From assembly GCA_025352915.1 (NCBI GenBank), contig JANXSA010000716.1, forward strand, positions 1-6,439: 6,439 nt of DNA, read 5' to 3'. Source of the DNA: Rhodospirillales bacterium (GTDB taxonomy: Bacteria > Pseudomonadota > Alphaproteobacteria > Acetobacterales > Acetobacteraceae). The notes beneath the pieces were generated by a model. That model had not been told where the DNA came from, did no database searches, and saw only the letters and a program-made list of their open reading frames with translations. Positions 6,254 to 6,439 of this stretch are shown piece after piece (within the stretch, counting starts at the first letter, position 1; each line of letters opens with the position of its first letter). The translations under genes were made by a program, and so were the position numbers.

Positions 6254-6439
6254 ATGGCAACACCTCGACCTTCACCCGCGTTGCTGGCCATTGGGCAGCT
6301 GGACGACCCGGCGTTTCTTGGCGCGGTGCTGCGCAGTGTGGGCGGGGCGGTGCTGGCGCTGGTGGTGGTCGGGGCGGGGTTGGCCTGGGGCGGAGCGCGG
6401 CTGGCGGCGTCTTGGGCGGCGAGTTGGCCGAGCCTGGCG
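6254..6439 (+). CDS. N-terminal part of a membrane protein, EI24/CysZ-like (partial)
   Basis: An ATG at 6254 opens a frame of 62 codons that runs off the window edge. The residues ALLAIGQLDDPAFLGAVLRSVGGAVLALVVVGAGLAW and onward give a short amphipathic lead-in, then a strong transmembrane helix (about 28-45), then an Ala/Trp-rich stretch. A QLDDPAF-like motif just before the first helix resembles the start of alphaproteobacterial EI24-domain (CysZ-type) proteins, which are multi-helix inner-membrane proteins, some of which import sulphate. The family call is by resemblance to the first 60 residues only. The Shine-Dalgarno site is weak. The gene is divergent from the PfkB kinase gene, across a gap of about 60 bases with no clear promoter pair. 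Confidence 0.6.
   Translation, partial: MATPRPSPALLAIGQLDDPAFLGAVLRSVGGAVLALVVVGAGLAWGGARLAASWAASWPSLA

Overview
This window is from a GC-rich proteobacterium. Codon use, the gene complement (TypA, a 331-residue adenosine-kinase-type PfkB protein, a PEP-CTERM protein) and the style of the dispersed palindromes point to an alphaproteobacterium, plausibly Acetobacteraceae/Rhodospirillales. That placement is inference from protein style; there is no rRNA or marker search behind it.

Left part (1-1213): a plus-strand gene end (stop at 91-93); a minus-strand gene of unknown function for a small, very basic, proline-rich protein (151-741) with its own candidate promoter; then a plus-strand fragment (about 897-1034) that reads as the last piece of an FG-GAP/VCBS calcium-binding repeat protein with no start and no body, so a remnant. 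It is followed by 180 bases of palindromic, repeat-like DNA ending in a good hairpin terminator for typA. This part looks like an accessory, rearranged boundary.

Middle (1214-4768, all minus strand): a PEP-CTERM secreted protein gene (3977-4768), a short monotopic phosphoglycosyl (sugar) transferase gene (3177-3845) and typA (1214-3046), read in that order. The PEP-CTERM gene and the sugar transferase gene are separated by a threefold 28-bp tandem repeat that straddles the PEP-CTERM stop codon, and by a perfect 11-bp hairpin. PEP-CTERM proteins are the substrates of exosortases, which usually accompany exopolysaccharide synthesis, so this pair makes biological sense. No exosortase is in the window and it would have to be encoded elsewhere. 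TypA is a housekeeping ribosome-associated GTPase and probably only a neighbour.

Right part (4769-6439): a visibly AT-rich, roughly 430-base gene-free stretch with three inverted repeats, probably the control region of the PEP-CTERM gene plus the 3' flank of the next gene; an adenosine-kinase-like PfkB gene (minus strand, 5197-6192); and, divergent from it across about 60 bases, the start of a membrane protein resembling the EI24/CysZ-type family, cut by the window edge.

I do not see a clearly undescribed multi-gene system. The most unusual items are the stop-codon-straddling tandem repeat, the uncharacterised basic protein next to the FG-GAP remnant, and the inverted-repeat-rich control region of the PEP-CTERM gene.
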